Positions 42,375-51,281 of a stretch of DNA of 64,000 nucleotides are shown here, one piece after another. Numbering within the stretch: the first letter of the stretch is position 1; each line of letters opens with the position of its first letter. Under the pieces are notes generated by a model that did not search any database, was not told the origin of the DNA, and was given only the letters and a program-made list of their open reading frames with translations. Position numbers and translations under genes: made by a program. This DNA comes from Lysobacter sp036697405 (GTDB taxonomy: Bacteria; Pseudomonadota; Gammaproteobacteria; Xanthomonadales; Xanthomonadaceae): contig NZ_JBAHWA010000010.1 in NCBI RefSeq assembly GCF_036697405.1, forward strand, positions 73,011 to 137,010, in the 5' to 3' direction.

Positions 42375-43153
42375 GCTTCGACCTTCACCTGAATGGCCTG
42401 CGGGCAGTGGTCACCGGCGGCACGCTGGGCCTTGGCGCTGCAGTGGTGAAAATCCTTGCAGAGGCCGGCGCTCGGGTGGCGACATCCGCGCGCACTGTGC
42501 CAGCGCAGCCGTTGGAGGGGGTCACCTACGTGGCTGCCGACCTATCGACGGCGGAGGGCACGAGTCACCTTGCTCAGACCGTCCTGCAGGATTGGGGCGG
42601 CGTTGACATCTTGATCAACGTGCTCGGCGGCTCAAAAACCCCCGGCGGCGGCTTCGCTGCGATCAGTGATGAGCACTGGTTTGCCGAGTTGAACCTGAAC
42701 TTGATGCCTGCCGTGCGCTTGGATCGTGCGCTACTTCCGGCGATGCTGGCTCAAGGCTCGGGTGTCATCATCCACGTCAACTCCATCCAACGCGCGCTGC
42801 CGCTGCCCGAGTCCACGACTGCCTACGCCGCGGCCAAGGGGGCCCTCACGACCTACAGTAAGTCTCTGGCAAGAGAGGTGACGCCAAAGGGAGTTCGCGT
42901 GCTGAGCGTTGCGCCTGGCTGGATCGAGACCGAGGCTTCCGTAGTGTTTGCGGAACGGATGGGTGCGGAGGCCGGAACAGACTATGAGGGCGGCAAAAAA
43001 ATCGTCATGGACTGGCTGGGCGGAATTCCAGTAGGCCGCCCCGCCAAACCACACGAGGTTGCCGATTTGATCGCCTTCCTGGCGTCGCCGCGATCCGCTT
43101 CGATCGCAGGGGCCGAGTATCGGATCGATGGCGGCACTGTTCCTACTCTGTAG
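42371..43153 (+). CDS. Short-chain dehydrogenase/reductase
   Basis: 260 residues. The cofactor motif is VTGGTLGLGAAVV (TGxxxGxG). The catalytic Ser is in IIHVNSIQRALPLPESTTAYAAAKGAL, with Tyr-x-x-x-Lys as YAAAK. The C-terminal ISSxxG-type region is changed to SIAGAEYRIDGGTVPTL, as usual. An oxidoreductase on an unknown alcohol or ketone. Coupled to the NTF2 gene and probably regulated by the divergent LysR. Confidence 0.93.
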   Translation: MSFDLHLNGLRAVVTGGTLGLGAAVVKILAEAGARVATSARTVPAQPLEGVTYVAADLSTAEGTSHLAQTVLQDWGGVDILINVLGGSKTPGGGFAAISDEHWFAELNLNLMPAVRLDRALLPAMLAQGSGVIIHVNSIQRALPLPESTTAYAAAKGALTTYSKSLAREVTPKGVRVLSVAPGWIETEASVVFAERMGAEAGTDYEGGKKIVMDWLGGIPVGRPAKPHEVADLIAFLASPRSASIAGAEYRIDGGTVPTL

Positions 43154-43165
43154 TCGGCAGCTGCG

Positions 43166-43251
43166 AAGAAATGGGGTCAGGTTGAATTTCGTGAGCCCTA
43201 CACGGCGGGCCACATGCGAACCGGCTCCATTCTGCTGGGAGCCATCCTCAT
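43166..43251 (+). repeat. 86-bp direct repeat, right copy
   Basis: Starts 12 bases after the SDR stop with AAGAAATGGGGTCAGG and ends GGAGCCATCCTCAT. It is in the same orientation as the left copy, 2.18 kb away. The 3' end of tRNA-Ile2 lies 113 bases beyond. Confidence 0.8.
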
Positions 43252-43363
43252 ATCGATTTGATCCGGTTTAGAGGCGACAAATACGGCAACCAACCGTCAA
43301 AGATTGGCGGAGCACGGCAAGCTTTGATGCGCCCCGCAGAACCGATACCCACCCGACGCAACA

Positions 43364-43439
43364 TGGTGGGCCCACCAGGATTCGAACCTGGAACCAAAGG
43401 ATTATGAGTCCTCTGCTCTAACCGTTGAGCTATAGGCCC
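43364..43439 (-). tRNA. tRNA-Ile2 (anticodon CAU, lysidine type)
   Basis: 76 nt with an encoded CCA. On the minus strand the acceptor stem is GGGCCTA/TGGGCCC, the D-arm contains AGCTCAACGGTTAGAGCA, the anticodon loop is CTCATAA and the T-arm is CAGGTTCGAATCCTG. The CAU anticodon with GAGGACTCATAATCC… is the pattern of E. coli ileX (tRNA-Ile2, C34 modified to lysidine by TilS, reading AUA), not initiator or elongator Met. Confidence 0.93.
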
Positions 43440-43555
43440 GCGCGTCGGGGAATTCTACGGGAGCGGGCCGCGCGGCATAAGTCGGGCCGGGCGTGCCGGC
43501 CAGGTACGCCGGAGGCGGCCGCGCCGCTGGGCGCGGTGCGGCCGCTGCTGCGGGC

Positions 43556-45940
43556 TCAGGGCTGGGAGGACATCGAGTACGGCCGCTGCTTCGGGTCCGT
43601 CGCCCAGGCTTTGTCGGGCTGGGCCTGCATGGTGAAGCGCAGTTCGCCGCCGGCCAGGATTTCGTCGTGGCGCAGGTAGGCGCGGTCCAGCGGTTGGCCG
43701 TTGAGGGTGGCGCGGCCGATGTAGGTGTGGGCTTGGTCCAGGCCGTCGGCGATCACGCTGAAGCGCTTGCCGTTGGGCAGGCTGAGGGTGGCGCGCGGTA
43801 CGAAGGGGCGGCCGATCACGTACTCGTTGCTGGCCGGGGCGACCGGGTAGAAACCCAGGGCGGTGAATACGTACCAGGCCGACATCTGGCCGAGGTCGTC
43901 GTTGCCGGCCAGGCCGTCGGGGCGCGGGGCGTACTGGGTGGCCATGATCTGCTTGAGGCGCTCCTGGGTGCGCCAGGGTTGGCCTGCGTAGGCGTAGAGG
44001 TAGGCGACGTGGTGGCTGGGTTCGTTGCCGTGGGCGTACCAGCCGATCAGGCCGGTGATGTCTTCCATGTGGGCGAAGACCTTGGGGTCGACCTTGGCGT
44101 CGAAGACCTGGTCGAGTTTGTCGACCAGTTTGGCGTCGCCGCCGAGCGCGGCGGTGAGGCCGGCGACGTCCTGCGGGACGTACCAGGAGTACTGCCAGGC
44201 GTTGCCTTCGGTGTAGTCGCTGCCGTAGCCGCTGACGGTGGGGTCGAAGGGCTCGCGGAAGCTGCCGTCGCGCTTGCGCGCGCGCATGAAGCCGGTCTTG
44301 GCGTCGAAGGCGTGCTTCCAGTTGCCGGCGCGCTTGCCGAACGCGGCGGCGATGTCCTTGCGGCCCATGGCGCCGGCCATGCGCGCGATGGTCCAGTCGT
44401 CGTAGGCGTATTCCAGGGTCTTGGAGGCGGCTTCGCCTTCTTCGTCGATGGGCACGTAGCCCAGTTCCATGTATTGGGCGATGCCGTCGTAGGGGCCGTA
44501 GCTGGCGCTGGCGACCATGGCCTGCAGGGCTTCGTCGGCGTCGTAGCCGCGGATGCCCTTCATGTAGGCGTCGGCGATCACCGGCACGGCGTGATAGCCG
44601 ACCATGCACCAGGTTTCCTGGCCGTGGAAGGCCCACACCGGCAACACGCCGTAGGGACTTTCGCGGCGCGAGGCCAGCAGCGAATTGACGAAGTCGCTGT
44701 TGCGTTGCTCAGGCTGGACCAGGGTCAGCAGCGGATGCAGCGCGCGGTAGGTGTCCCACAGCGAGAAGGTGGAATGGTGGCGGTAGCCCTGGGCCTGGTG
44801 CACGGCGTTGTCGGGGCCGCGGTAGCGACCGTCGCTGTCCATGAACAGGCTGGGGCCCATCAGGGTGTGGTAGAGCGCGGTGTAGAAGCTCTTGCGCATC
44901 GGCTCGGGCGCGTCCAGGTCCACCGCCGACAGCGCTTGCGTCCAGCTGGCGCGCGCCTGCGCGCGCACGCCGTCGAAATCCCAGCCGGGCACTTCGGCGT
45001 CGAGGTTGGCGATGGCGCTGTCTTCGCTGACCGGCGAGATCGCGACCTTGACCACCAGCGACTGTCCGGGCGCGTCGGCGAAGTCGAAGGCGCCGACCAG
45101 CTGCCGGCCTTCGATCTGCGCGCGCAGCGCCGGGGTTTTCTCGGCCGGCGGCGGGAAGCCCTTGTAGATCACGTCCTGTTCGGTGTCGTGGAATTGGTGG
45201 CCGCTGAGCGGGCGCGAGAAGCGCATCGCGAAGTAGAGCTGGCGACCGGGCGCCCAGCCGCGGGTTTCGCGGAAGCCGGTGACGGTGCCGTCGGGACGCA
45301 GGCGCAAGCGCGACCACAGCACCTTGCCGGGGTAGTCGTACAGGCTGGTGCGCAGGTCGATCAGCACGTGCGCGGGCTGGCCCTTGGGGAAGCTGTAGCG
45401 GTGCACGCCGACGCGTTCGGTGGCGGTGAGTTCGGCGCGCACTTGATAGTCGTCCAGGGTGACGGCGTAGTAGCCGGGCTGGGCGACTTCGTCGTCGTGG
45501 CGGAAGCGCGAGCGGTAGCCGCTGCCGGGTTTGCCGTCTTCGCCGCGCTCGAGTTTTACCTCGCCCGCGATCGGCATCAGCAGCACATCGCCGAGATCGG
45601 AGTGGCCGGTACCGGAGAAATGCGTATGCGAGAAGCCGACGATACCGGTGTCGTCGTAGCGGTAGCCCGCGGCCCAGCCGTAGGCCTCCTTGCGCGGCTT
45701 GATCTGGGTGTCGGGGCTGAGCTGGACCATGCCGAAGGGGACCACCGCGCCGGGGAAGGTGTGGCCTTCGCCGCCGGTGCCGATGAAGGGGTCGACCGCG
45801 GCATAGGCGCGGCGGCCGGCTTCGTCGGCGGCGGCCGGCGCGGCCGCGGCGGCGATGCCGCCGATGGCCCAGGCCAGCAGCAGCGGCCAGCGCAGGCGGC
45901 GCGAGAGCGAGGGGCGCGGGGACGATGGATCGGCAGGCAT
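43556..45940 (-). CDS. GH92 alpha-mannosidase, secreted
   Basis: 794 residues with a signal peptide (LRWPLLLAWAIGGIAAAAAPAAA). GH92 signatures: VDPFIGTGGEGHTFPGAVVPFGMVQLSPDT, GIVGFSHTHFSGTGHSDLGDV, YRHHSTFSLWDTYRALHPLL, the GNEPSHH motif with the catalytic acid Glu640, and GNDDLGQMSAWYVFTALGFYPV with Asp681-Asp682 as base region. Members are calcium-dependent exo-alpha-mannosidases trimming N-glycans or mannan. GGAGC lies before ATG 45940. It is divergent from the sugar permease gene across two identical operators, so it probably supplies mannose to that pathway. Confidence 0.95.
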   Translation of the reverse strand: MPADPSSPRPSLSRRLRWPLLLAWAIGGIAAAAAPAAADEAGRRAYAAVDPFIGTGGEGHTFPGAVVPFGMVQLSPDTQIKPRKEAYGWAAGYRYDDTGIVGFSHTHFSGTGHSDLGDVLLMPIAGEVKLERGEDGKPGSGYRSRFRHDDEVAQPGYYAVTLDDYQVRAELTATERVGVHRYSFPKGQPAHVLIDLRTSLYDYPGKVLWSRLRLRPDGTVTGFRETRGWAPGRQLYFAMRFSRPLSGHQFHDTEQDVIYKGFPPPAEKTPALRAQIEGRQLVGAFDFADAPGQSLVVKVAISPVSEDSAIANLDAEVPGWDFDGVRAQARASWTQALSAVDLDAPEPMRKSFYTALYHTLMGPSLFMDSDGRYRGPDNAVHQAQGYRHHSTFSLWDTYRALHPLLTLVQPEQRNSDFVNSLLASRRESPYGVLPVWAFHGQETWCMVGYHAVPVIADAYMKGIRGYDADEALQAMVASASYGPYDGIAQYMELGYVPIDEEGEAASKTLEYAYDDWTIARMAGAMGRKDIAAAFGKRAGNWKHAFDAKTGFMRARKRDGSFREPFDPTVSGYGSDYTEGNAWQYSWYVPQDVAGLTAALGGDAKLVDKLDQVFDAKVDPKVFAHMEDITGLIGWYAHGNEPSHHVAYLYAYAGQPWRTQERLKQIMATQYAPRPDGLAGNDDLGQMSAWYVFTALGFYPVAPASNEYVIGRPFVPRATLSLPNGKRFSVIADGLDQAHTYIGRATLNGQPLDRAYLRHDEILAGGELRFTMQAQPDKAWATDPKQRPYSMSSQP

Positions 45941-46003
45941 GAACAGCTCCGAAGGGGCGAACCGGGATCGGACGACCCGGGCGGGGGCCGCGCTGGCGGA
46001 AAC

Positions 46004-46019
46004 TTTAGATCGTTCTAAA
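46004..46019. promoter_or_regulatory. LacI-type operator, copy 1
   Basis: TTTAGATCGTTCTAAA, a 16-bp near-palindrome with a central CG, the usual form of LacI/GalR-family sites. It lies 64 bases upstream of the GH92 start. The second copy is the exact reverse complement. Confidence 0.75.
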
Positions 46020-46105
46020 CGGCGAAAACTAGCACGCAGCCGGTGGCCCCGCATGCTGCAGCGCAGAATGCAAAGCCGCGGCGGCGGGGCGCAGCATGGG
46101 CCGAG

Positions 46106-46121
46106 TTTAGAACGATCTAAA
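46106..46121. promoter_or_regulatory. LacI-type operator, copy 2
   Basis: TTTAGAACGATCTAAA, the exact reverse complement of copy 1, 102 bases away centre to centre (close to ten helical turns), suitable for looping. It lies on the permease side of the divergent region. The regulator gene is not in the window. Confidence 0.75.
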
Positions 46122-46640
46122 CCATGCGCCCCACCCGCCCGACGCCAGGCCGCCGCACGATGACGCCAAGCGCGCGCCATGGCCGTTGACGCCGCCCCAC
46201 GCCGCCAAGCGCTGCGGCCGGTCGACACACGCCCAGCCGGGTTCCGCATCCGCATGCGGCCCGAACCCAGCCCCCCCGCGCCACGCCGCCCGCAGCGCAA
46301 GCAGGCGGTGCCGCAAGGTATCCTCGGGCGTGGCACTGGCGACCAACGACCTGTCCCCTCCATTCCCCGCCGGACCCGACGCCGGCGCCGATGGATCGCT
46401 GGCCTTCGCCGGCCATGCCGGCCAGCCCTGCGCCGCCGGCGACCCAGGCGAACGCCGGCAGGCGGCGCCGCGGCCGCGGCTGGAGCGCCGCGAAGGGTGT
46501 CGCACGGCGATCACCGCCACCGCACCGATCCTGCAAGGCCCACGCGATCCCGACATCCGCACGCGCACTGTCGCGCCGGCGCGTCCGCGGTTGCGCGCCA
46601 ACCCAGACCCCGCATCCGTCGTCCCGCCCGGAGATACCGC
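46122..46640 (+). other. 519-base leader before the sugar permease gene
   Basis: Very GC-rich. Open frames exist on both strands (for example 46186-46644 plus) but their translations are Arg/Pro/Ala-rich with no fold signals, so I do not call a gene. The ribosome site GGAG at 46630-46633 serves the permease. A long leader with regulatory structure is possible. Confidence 0.5.
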
Positions 46641-47945
46641 ATGAACGGTCGCACCCTGTCCTACGGCGCGGCCACTGCCGTGGTCAGCCTGATCTTCTTC
46701 ACCTGGGGCGGGCTGACCAGCCTCAACGACGTGCTGATCCCGCATCTGAAGTCCGTGTTCACCATGAACTACGCGCAGACGATGCTGATCCAGTCCAGCT
46801 TCTTCGGCGCCTACTTCCTGATGTCGCTGCCGGCAGGGCGGGTATTGGCCAAGTTGGGTTACCAGCGCGCGATCGTGGTCGGGCTGCTGGTGGCCGCGGC
46901 CGGCGCGGCGATGTTCTTCCCGGCCGCGCGGCTGCCCTCGTATCCGCTGTTCCTGGGCGCGCTGTTCGTGCTGGCCAGCGGCATCACCCTGCTGCAGGTG
47001 GCGGCCAATCCTTACATCAGCCTGCTCGGCGACCCGGCCGGCGCGCCCAGTCGACTGAACCTGGCGCAGGCGCTGAATTCGCTGGGCACCACCCTGTTCC
47101 CCTACCTGATCGGGCCGCTGATCCTGTCCGGCGCGGTGCTGGGCGCGACCGAACTGGCGGCGCTGTCGCCGACGCAGTTGGCCGCGTATCGCGCCGAGGA
47201 AGCGGCATCGGTGCAGGCGCCCTACATGATCATCGCCGGCTGCCTGCTGGCGATGGCGGCGTTCGTGGCGCTGATGCGGATCCCGCCGCTGACCGAGGCC
47301 ACCGAACGCGCCGACGACGCCCGCCACAGTTTCCGCGAGGTGCTGGGCCATCGCCACCTGCGCTGGGGCGTGCTGGCGATCTTCGTCTACGTCGGCGCCG
47401 AGGTCTCGATCGGCAGCTTCATGATCAACTACATCAGCGACCCGGCGATCGGCGCGCTCGACGGCGACGCCGCCACCCAGCACCTGGCCTATTACTGGGG
47501 CGGTGCGATGGTCGGCCGCTTCATCGGCGCGGCGCTGCTGCGGCGCTACGACGCGCGCCGCTTGCTGGCGCTGGCGGCGGTGATCGCGATCGCGCTGCTG
47601 CTGGCGACCATGTCGTTGCAGGGCAAGCCGGCGATGTGGAGCGTGCTGGCGATCGGCCTGTTCAATTCGGTGATGTTCCCGACCATCTTCACCATCGCGA
47701 TCGAGCGGCTGGGGCCGATGACCAGCAAGGCCTCCAGCCTGCTGGTGATGGCCATCGTCGGCGGCGCGATCCTGCCCTGGCTGCAGGGCACGCTGGCCGA
47801 CCGCATCGGCCTGCAGCCCTCGTTCGCGATTCCGCTGCTGTGCTACGCCTTCATCGTCTGGTACGGCTGGCGCGGCTCGCGCCTGGCGCCGTCGCTACAG
47901 GGCGAGGCCCTGGCCGCGGCACCGCTGGCCAGGACCATGCATTGA
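46641..47945 (+). CDS. Sugar MFS permease (FucP/GluP-like)
   Basis: 434 residues with 12 predicted membrane helices. Typical FucP/GluP-family blocks: VVSLIFFTWGGLTSLNDVLIPHLK, QSSFFGAYFLMSLPAG, LLQVAANPYISLLG, LNLAQALNSLGTTLFPYLIGPLI and FNSVMFPTIFTIAIERLGPMTSKASSLLVMAIVGGAILP. This is a proton-coupled monosaccharide importer, here probably for mannose or fructose. The start has GGAG 7 bases upstream. The kinase gene overlaps by one base (TGATG). Confidence 0.93.
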   Translation: MNGRTLSYGAATAVVSLIFFTWGGLTSLNDVLIPHLKSVFTMNYAQTMLIQSSFFGAYFLMSLPAGRVLAKLGYQRAIVVGLLVAAAGAAMFFPAARLPSYPLFLGALFVLASGITLLQVAANPYISLLGDPAGAPSRLNLAQALNSLGTTLFPYLIGPLILSGAVLGATELAALSPTQLAAYRAEEAASVQAPYMIIAGCLLAMAAFVALMRIPPLTEATERADDARHSFREVLGHRHLRWGVLAIFVYVGAEVSIGSFMINYISDPAIGALDGDAATQHLAYYWGGAMVGRFIGAALLRRYDARRLLALAAVIAIALLLATMSLQGKPAMWSVLAIGLFNSVMFPTIFTIAIERLGPMTSKASSLLVMAIVGGAILPWLQGTLADRIGLQPSFAIPLLCYAFIVWYGWRGSRLAPSLQGEALAAAPLARTMH

Positions 47946-48937
47946 TGGCCCGCCAGGCGCGCCAGGCCATCGTCTGTTTCGGCGAAGCGCTGATCGATTT
48001 CCTGGCGCGCCCGCAGCGCCCGGGCGAGGCCCGTCATTTCGTCGAATACGCCGGCGGCGCGCCGGCCAACGTCGCCGCCGCGATCGCACGCCTGGGCGGA
48101 CAGGCGCGCTTCGTCGGCATGCTGGGCGAGGACATGTTCGGCGACTTCCTCTACGAGCAGCTGCGCGACGCCGGCGTCGACGTGCTCTACACGGTGCGCA
48201 CCGCCGGCGCCAAGACCGCGCTGGCGTTCGTCTCGCTGGACGCACAGGGCGAGCGCAGCTTCAGTTTCTACCGCCCGCCCGCGGCCGACCTGCTGTTCCG
48301 CGCCGAGCACTACCAGGCGAGCTGCTTCGAAGACGCGCTGGCTTTCCACGTCTGCTCCAACAGCCTGACCGAGGCCGGCATCGCCAACGCCACCCTGTCG
48401 GGCATGCAGCGCGCGCGCCAGGCCGGCGCGCTGGTCAGCATGGACCTCAACCTGCGCCAGGCGCTGTGGGCCGACGCCTTCGACCCGCTGCCCACGGTAT
48501 GGCGGGCCTTGCTGGAAGCCGACACGATCAAGCTCAGCCGCTCCGAGCTGGAATTCCTGGCCGGGCCGCTGGGCGGCGAGGCGGCGACCCTGCAGCGCCT
48601 GTGGCATGGCTACGCCACCTGCGTGCTGGTCACCGACGGCGCCGCGCCCATCCGCTGGTACACGCGCACCCGCCAGGGCCAGCTGGACACCTTCGAGGTC
48701 CTGCCCACCGACACCACCGCGGCCGGCGACGCCTTCGTCGGCGGCTGGCTGCACCGGCTGGCGACGCTGGACGTGCAAGCCCCTGACTTTCCGGCCTTCC
48801 TCGAGCGGCGGGAGGCGTTCGAAGATGCGCTGCGCTACGCCGCCGCGACCGGCGCGCTGGCGACCACGCGCCACGGCGCGTTCGCGGCGATGCCGCCGCG
48901 TTCGGAGGTCGAGTCACTGATGGAAGAGCAGCCGTGA
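47945..48937 (+). CDS. PfkB-family sugar kinase, probable fructokinase
   Basis: 330 residues. IVCFGEALIDFLARP and YAGGAPANVAAAIARLGGQARFVGMLGEDMFGDFL form the sugar-binding N-terminus (GGAPANVA typical of fructokinases). VSMDLNLRQALW lies in the middle. The ATP and catalytic site is PTDTTAAGDAFVGGW, an AAGD variant of GAGD with catalytic Asp. It phosphorylates a hexose with ATP. Coupled to an importer in front and an AGE-family isomerase behind, fructose is the likely substrate. Confidence 0.92.
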   Translation: MARQARQAIVCFGEALIDFLARPQRPGEARHFVEYAGGAPANVAAAIARLGGQARFVGMLGEDMFGDFLYEQLRDAGVDVLYTVRTAGAKTALAFVSLDAQGERSFSFYRPPAADLLFRAEHYQASCFEDALAFHVCSNSLTEAGIANATLSGMQRARQAGALVSMDLNLRQALWADAFDPLPTVWRALLEADTIKLSRSELEFLAGPLGGEAATLQRLWHGYATCVLVTDGAAPIRWYTRTRQGQLDTFEVLPTDTTAAGDAFVGGWLHRLATLDVQAPDFPAFLERREAFEDALRYAAATGALATTRHGAFAAMPPRSEVESLMEEQP

Positions 48938-48950
48938 TGAAGGAACACGC

Positions 48951-50180
48951 ATGAGCCGTTACCACGCCCCCTCGCAGGACGGCACGCTGCCGGATTTCCG
49001 CGACCCCGACTTCCTGCGCGCCCACATCGCCGACACCATGGCCTTCTACCACCCGCGCGCGATCGATCCGGCCGGCGGCTACTTCCACTATTTCCGCGAC
49101 GACGGCAGCGTCTACGAGCGCTCGCACCGGCACCTGGTCAGCAGCACGCGCTTCGTCTTCAACTACGCCATGGCCGCGCGCGAGTTCGACCTGGACGAAT
49201 ACCGCGACGCCGCCCGCCACGGCCTGCGCTACCTGCGCCAGGCCCATCGCGACCCGGTCGGCGGCGGCTACGCCTGGACCCTGCGCGACGGCATGCCCGA
49301 GGACCGCACCAATCATGCCTACGGCGTCGCCTTCGTGATGCTGGCCTACGCCAGCGCGCTCAAGGGCGGCATCGACGAGGCCGCGCCCTGGCTGGAGGAA
49401 ACCTGGCAATTGCTGGAGACCTGGTACTGGGACGAGGACGCCGGGCTGTACCGCGACGAAGCCGACGCCAGCTGGCGCTTCTCCGACTACCGCGGCCAGA
49501 ACGCCAACATGCACCTGTGCGAGGCCCTGATCGCCGCCTACGAGGCCAGCGGCGAGCCGCGTTACTACTACCGCGCGCGCACCCTAGCCAGCCAGATGAC
49601 CCGGCGCCAGGCCGCGCTGGCCGGCGGCCTGGTGTGGGAGCACTACGACCGCGACTGGAACATCGACTGGGACTACCACCGCGACGATCCCAAGCACCTG
49701 TTCCGTCCCTGGGGTTTCCAACCCGGGCACCAGACCGAATGGGCCAAGCTGCTGCTGATCCTCGACCGCCACGCCCAGGAACGCGGCGCGCCGGTGGACT
49801 GGCTGCTGCCGGTCGCGCAGCAGCTGTTCGACACCGCGGTCGCGCATGCCTGGGACGAGGCGCACGGCGGCCTGAGCTACGGCTTCGACCCCGACGGCAC
49901 GGTCTGCGACGACGACAAGTATTTCTGGGTCCAGGCCGAGTCGCTGGCCGCGGCCGCGCGCCTGGCCCAGCGCACCGGCGATGCGCGCTACTGGGACTGG
50001 TACCAGCGCCTGTGGGCCTACAGCTGGCGCCACTTCGTCGATCACCGGCACGGCGCGTGGTTCCGCATCCTCGACCGCGAGAACCGCAAGTACAGCGACG
50101 AGAAGAGCCCGGCCGGCAAGACCGACTACCACACCATGGGCGCCTGCTACGACGCGCTGGAGCTGCTGCGCCCGCGCTGA
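48951..50180 (+). CDS. AGE-family sugar isomerase/epimerase, probable mannose isomerase
   Basis: 409 residues, cytoplasmic, (alpha/alpha)6 barrel of the N-acylglucosamine 2-epimerase superfamily. Conserved catalytic histidines appear as His260 in WGFQPGHQTEWAKLLL and His394 in TDYHTMGACYDALELL; DRTNHAYGVAFVMLAYA and QNANMHLCEALIAAYEA are other active-site blocks. AGE homologues include D-mannose isomerases that turn mannose into fructose. With GH92, an importer and a fructokinase-like gene in the locus, that reaction fits better than N-acetylglucosamine epimerisation. It starts 13 bases after the kinase gene. Confidence 0.9.
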   Translation: MSRYHAPSQDGTLPDFRDPDFLRAHIADTMAFYHPRAIDPAGGYFHYFRDDGSVYERSHRHLVSSTRFVFNYAMAAREFDLDEYRDAARHGLRYLRQAHRDPVGGGYAWTLRDGMPEDRTNHAYGVAFVMLAYASALKGGIDEAAPWLEETWQLLETWYWDEDAGLYRDEADASWRFSDYRGQNANMHLCEALIAAYEASGEPRYYYRARTLASQMTRRQAALAGGLVWEHYDRDWNIDWDYHRDDPKHLFRPWGFQPGHQTEWAKLLLILDRHAQERGAPVDWLLPVAQQLFDTAVAHAWDEAHGGLSYGFDPDGTVCDDDKYFWVQAESLAAAARLAQRTGDARYWDWYQRLWAYSWRHFVDHRHGAWFRILDRENRKYSDEKSPAGKTDYHTMGACYDALELLRPR

Positions 50181-50298
50181 TCCGCGCGGATCCAGGATAC
50201 GACGATGGCGGCGCTCAACGCCGCGGGAGCGCGCGATCGGGGTGGGCTGGAAACGACCGGGCCGCGCCATGTCGATGCGGCGCGCCGCCGCATCGGGG

Positions 50299-50766
50299 CT
50301 ACAACTGCCAGGATTCCGGCGCCAGGAGGGCCACCAGCAGCAGGATCGCCAACATCCCCAGGCTGATCAGCAGGGAGATGCCGACGGCCGACCAGTTCGA
50401 GCGCATCTGCGCGCCTTGGGCCTCGAGCGCGCGTATCGCGGGGCCCTGCAGCTTGCTGGCCAGCGACACGATCACGACGATCTGCACGATCACGAACGCC
50501 AGCCCGGGCACCTGCTCCGGCAACGTATAGACCAGCGCGAACAGCACCAAAGTCCCCAGCAGGGACCACACCAGCGCGTTGCGCGCCTTGACCGGCTCGC
50601 CCAGCGCGCGGTAGTTCCGCGCGATCAATACTCCGCCGGCCAGCAGGCTGCCGAAGAACACGCCGAGGCCGATCCCCCTGAGGCTGTACAAGCGCGCATT
50701 CGGGTCCACCACGACGGCATCGTGCACGGCGACGGCAGGCGGTTGGTACGGGTTGTCGTGCGACAT
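50299..50766 (-). CDS. Small four-helix membrane protein, unknown
   Basis: 155 residues. N-terminus MSHDNPYQPPAVAV is the 'NPYQPP' style found in many small bacterial membrane proteins. Four hydrophobic helices at about 29-48, 63-82, 86-103 and 128-148. A basic/charged loop lies between helices 3 and 4. No functional motif. It stands alone between the mannose locus and a divergent NTF2-like gene. Confidence 0.75.
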   Translation of the reverse strand: MSHDNPYQPPAVAVHDAVVVDPNARLYSLRGIGLGVFFGSLLAGGVLIARNYRALGEPVKARNALVWSLLGTLVLFALVYTLPEQVPGLAFVIVQIVVIVSLASKLQGPAIRALEAQGAQMRSNWSAVGISLLISLGMLAILLLVALLAPESWQL

Positions 50767-50909
50767 GCGCGGCTCTCGACGGGCCAGAGCGCACGATGCC
50801 GCAGCCGTCGCGGGCCTGCAAGCCGGCCACGCCCGAGCGCTCACCCCTGACAACACGCTGTCAGCAGGGCGGGCGTAATCTGCGGCTCCCACCCCAAAGG
50901 AACGCCCGC

Positions 50910-51281
50910 ATGAATACCGAACAAGTCGCACGCCGTCTGGTCGAGCTGTGCCGCCAGGGCGAATACGATCAAGCCCAGACCGAGCTGTACGCGGACGACG
51001 CCGTCAGCATCGAACCCGAGGGTCTGCCGCCGGAGGCGCTGGGCAACGCCCATGGCCTGGAGGCGATCCGCGAGAAGGGCCGCAAGTTCAACGAACGCAT
51101 CGAAGCCATGCACGGCAGCAGCTGCAGCGATCCGGTGGTCGCGGGCGATTGGTTCAGCGTGTCCATGCGCCTGGACGTGACCATGAAGGGCATGGGCCGC
51201 ATCGACATGAGCGAGATCTGCGTCTACAAGGTGCGCGACGGCAAGATCGTGCACGAGCAGTTCTTCTATAACGTGGGTTGA
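50910..51281 (+). CDS. NTF2/SnoaL-like protein
   Basis: 123 residues. ARRLVELCRQGEYDQAQTELYADDAVSIEPEGLPPEALGNAHGLEAIREKGRKFNERIEAMHG and a C-terminal MGRIDMSEICVYKVRDGKIVHEQFFYNVG fit a SnoaL-like domain. AAAGGA precedes the ATG. It is cytoplasmic and monocistronic, ending at the repeat cluster and bidirectional terminator before rpoD. No function assigned. Confidence 0.85.
   Translation: MNTEQVARRLVELCRQGEYDQAQTELYADDAVSIEPEGLPPEALGNAHGLEAIREKGRKFNERIEAMHGSSCSDPVVAGDWFSVSMRLDVTMKGMGRIDMSEICVYKVRDGKIVHEQFFYNVG

Noticed and set aside
43364..43439. tRNA-Met reading of the CAU anticodon
   Set aside because: The stem and loop sequences match the ileX type with lysidine, not initiator or elongator Met.
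43364..43439. tRNA gene as phage-type attachment site for the LysR module
   Set aside because: Neither 86-bp repeat copies any part of the tRNA and no integrase gene is present.
46186..46644. 152-codon ORF in the permease leader
   Set aside because: Pro/Arg/Ala-rich, no domain, and overlapped by an equally open antisense frame; treated as a leader.
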